DNA from: Bacteroides sp.
GTDB taxonomy: Bacteria; Bacteroidota; Bacteroidia; Bacteroidales; Bacteroidaceae
Direction: 5' to 3'
Length of the DNA: 64,000 nucleotides
Assembly: GCA_019416685.1 (NCBI GenBank)
Contig: DXWV01000101.1
Location: 1-64,000, forward strand
In this document: piece after piece, positions 63,934 to 64,000 of the stretch
Numbering within the stretch: the first letter of the stretch is position 1
Layout of the letters: every line of letters begins with the position of its first letter
Translations under genes and position numbers: made by a program
The notes under the pieces: model-generated
Databases searched by the model: none
What the model saw: the letters and a program-made list of their open reading frames with translations, nothing else
Told to the model about the DNA's origin: nothing

Positions 63934-64000
63934 TTAATAATAAGACTGCTTTTTAGCCCATAGTAGAGCTGCATAGATGGCTCTGGAATAAAGCCTGATC
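63934..64000 (-). CDS. C-terminal end of a phage gene cut by the window edge
   Basis: On the minus strand the last bases translate to IRLYSRAIYAALLWAKKQSYY before a TAA (63934-63936). The composition is protein-like and the stop lies 17 bases upstream of the next start, as expected for close-packed phage genes. The rest of the gene lies outside. Function unknown. Confidence 0.5.
   Translation of the reverse strand, partial: IRLYSRAIYAALLWAKKQSYY

Larger units (their letters stand above)
41057..64000 (-). mobile_element. Prophage, tail and lysis part (continues past the right edge)
   Basis: A run of minus-strand genes in the order major tail protein, tail assembly chaperone, tape measure, distal tail, hub/receptor-binding protein, fibre, amidase and spanin is the usual late region of a siphovirus with a long tail. 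Several neighbours overlap by four bases. Head, packaging, integrase and repressor genes are absent from the window. Both ends are uncertain; the left one lies between about 40242 and 41057. Confidence 0.85.

Overview
This window looks like chromosome from a gut member of the order Bacteroidales, most likely Bacteroides or a close relative. The signs are two SusC/SusD pairs each run by an ECF sigma factor and FecR-type anti-sigma factor, many secreted or lipoprotein glycan enzymes, and promoter -7 boxes of the form TAnnTTTG. No rRNA, tRNA or CRISPR array was seen.

Left end (1-2080): the end of an upstream transcription unit, a small membrane protein, and an acetyl-CoA hydrolase/succinyl-CoA transferase family enzyme with a terminator. 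A roughly 700-base AT-rich gap follows; it holds four copies of TCTACGA spaced exactly 22 bases apart. Then come a DUF4434-type secreted protein and a sugar-porter MFS transporter (2795-5311).

First polysaccharide utilisation locus (PUL; 5337-25183): a secreted endonuclease/exonuclease/phosphatase-fold enzyme on the minus strand, then sigma, anti-sigma, SusC, SusD, a DUF6259-like hydrolase, a phosphodiester glycosidase (NAGPA type), a secreted propeller-like protein, a GH3 enzyme, two DUF4855 paralogues, a secreted protein I cannot assign, and a glycerophosphodiester phosphodiesterase. Three unrelated phosphodiesterase folds in one locus suggest, but do not prove, a phosphodiester-linked glycan as substrate. 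Three of its products end in type IX-secretion-like C-terminal domains.

Second PUL (25294-39484): sigma, anti-sigma, SusC, SusD, a DUF4959/DUF5000-type surface lipoprotein, GH105, GH92 and a TIM-barrel-like hydrolase of uncertain family. A REP-like palindrome lies inside it, and a second copy lies far away in the prophage at 63272-63363.

Junction (39581-40773): a HigB/HigA toxin-antitoxin pair with a promoter so close to the toxin ATG that the mRNA may be leaderless, a cluster of palindromes with core TACGTACTTT, and a small membrane protein.

Prophage (about 41057 to the right edge): the tail and lysis part of a siphovirus-like prophage, read right to left on the minus strand. Gene order is major tail protein, probable tail assembly chaperone, tape measure, small tail protein, distal-tail-like protein, a 2526-residue tail protein with LamG-like, EF-hand-like and BspA-type leucine-rich segments, a modular fibre-like protein, a coiled-coil membrane protein, an amidase endolysin and a candidate one-gene spanin. 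Head, packaging, integrase and repressor genes are not in the window. A plus-strand, AT-rich cassette (58369-61792) with its own promoters and terminator sits between the chaperone and tape-measure genes. It carries a threefold tandem duplication of a lipoprotein gene with an exact 387-base period, a headless ORF, a 33-residue lipoprotein missed by length cut-offs, a YbjQ-like protein and a lipocalin-like lipoprotein. It looks like a moron (lysogeny cargo) cassette.
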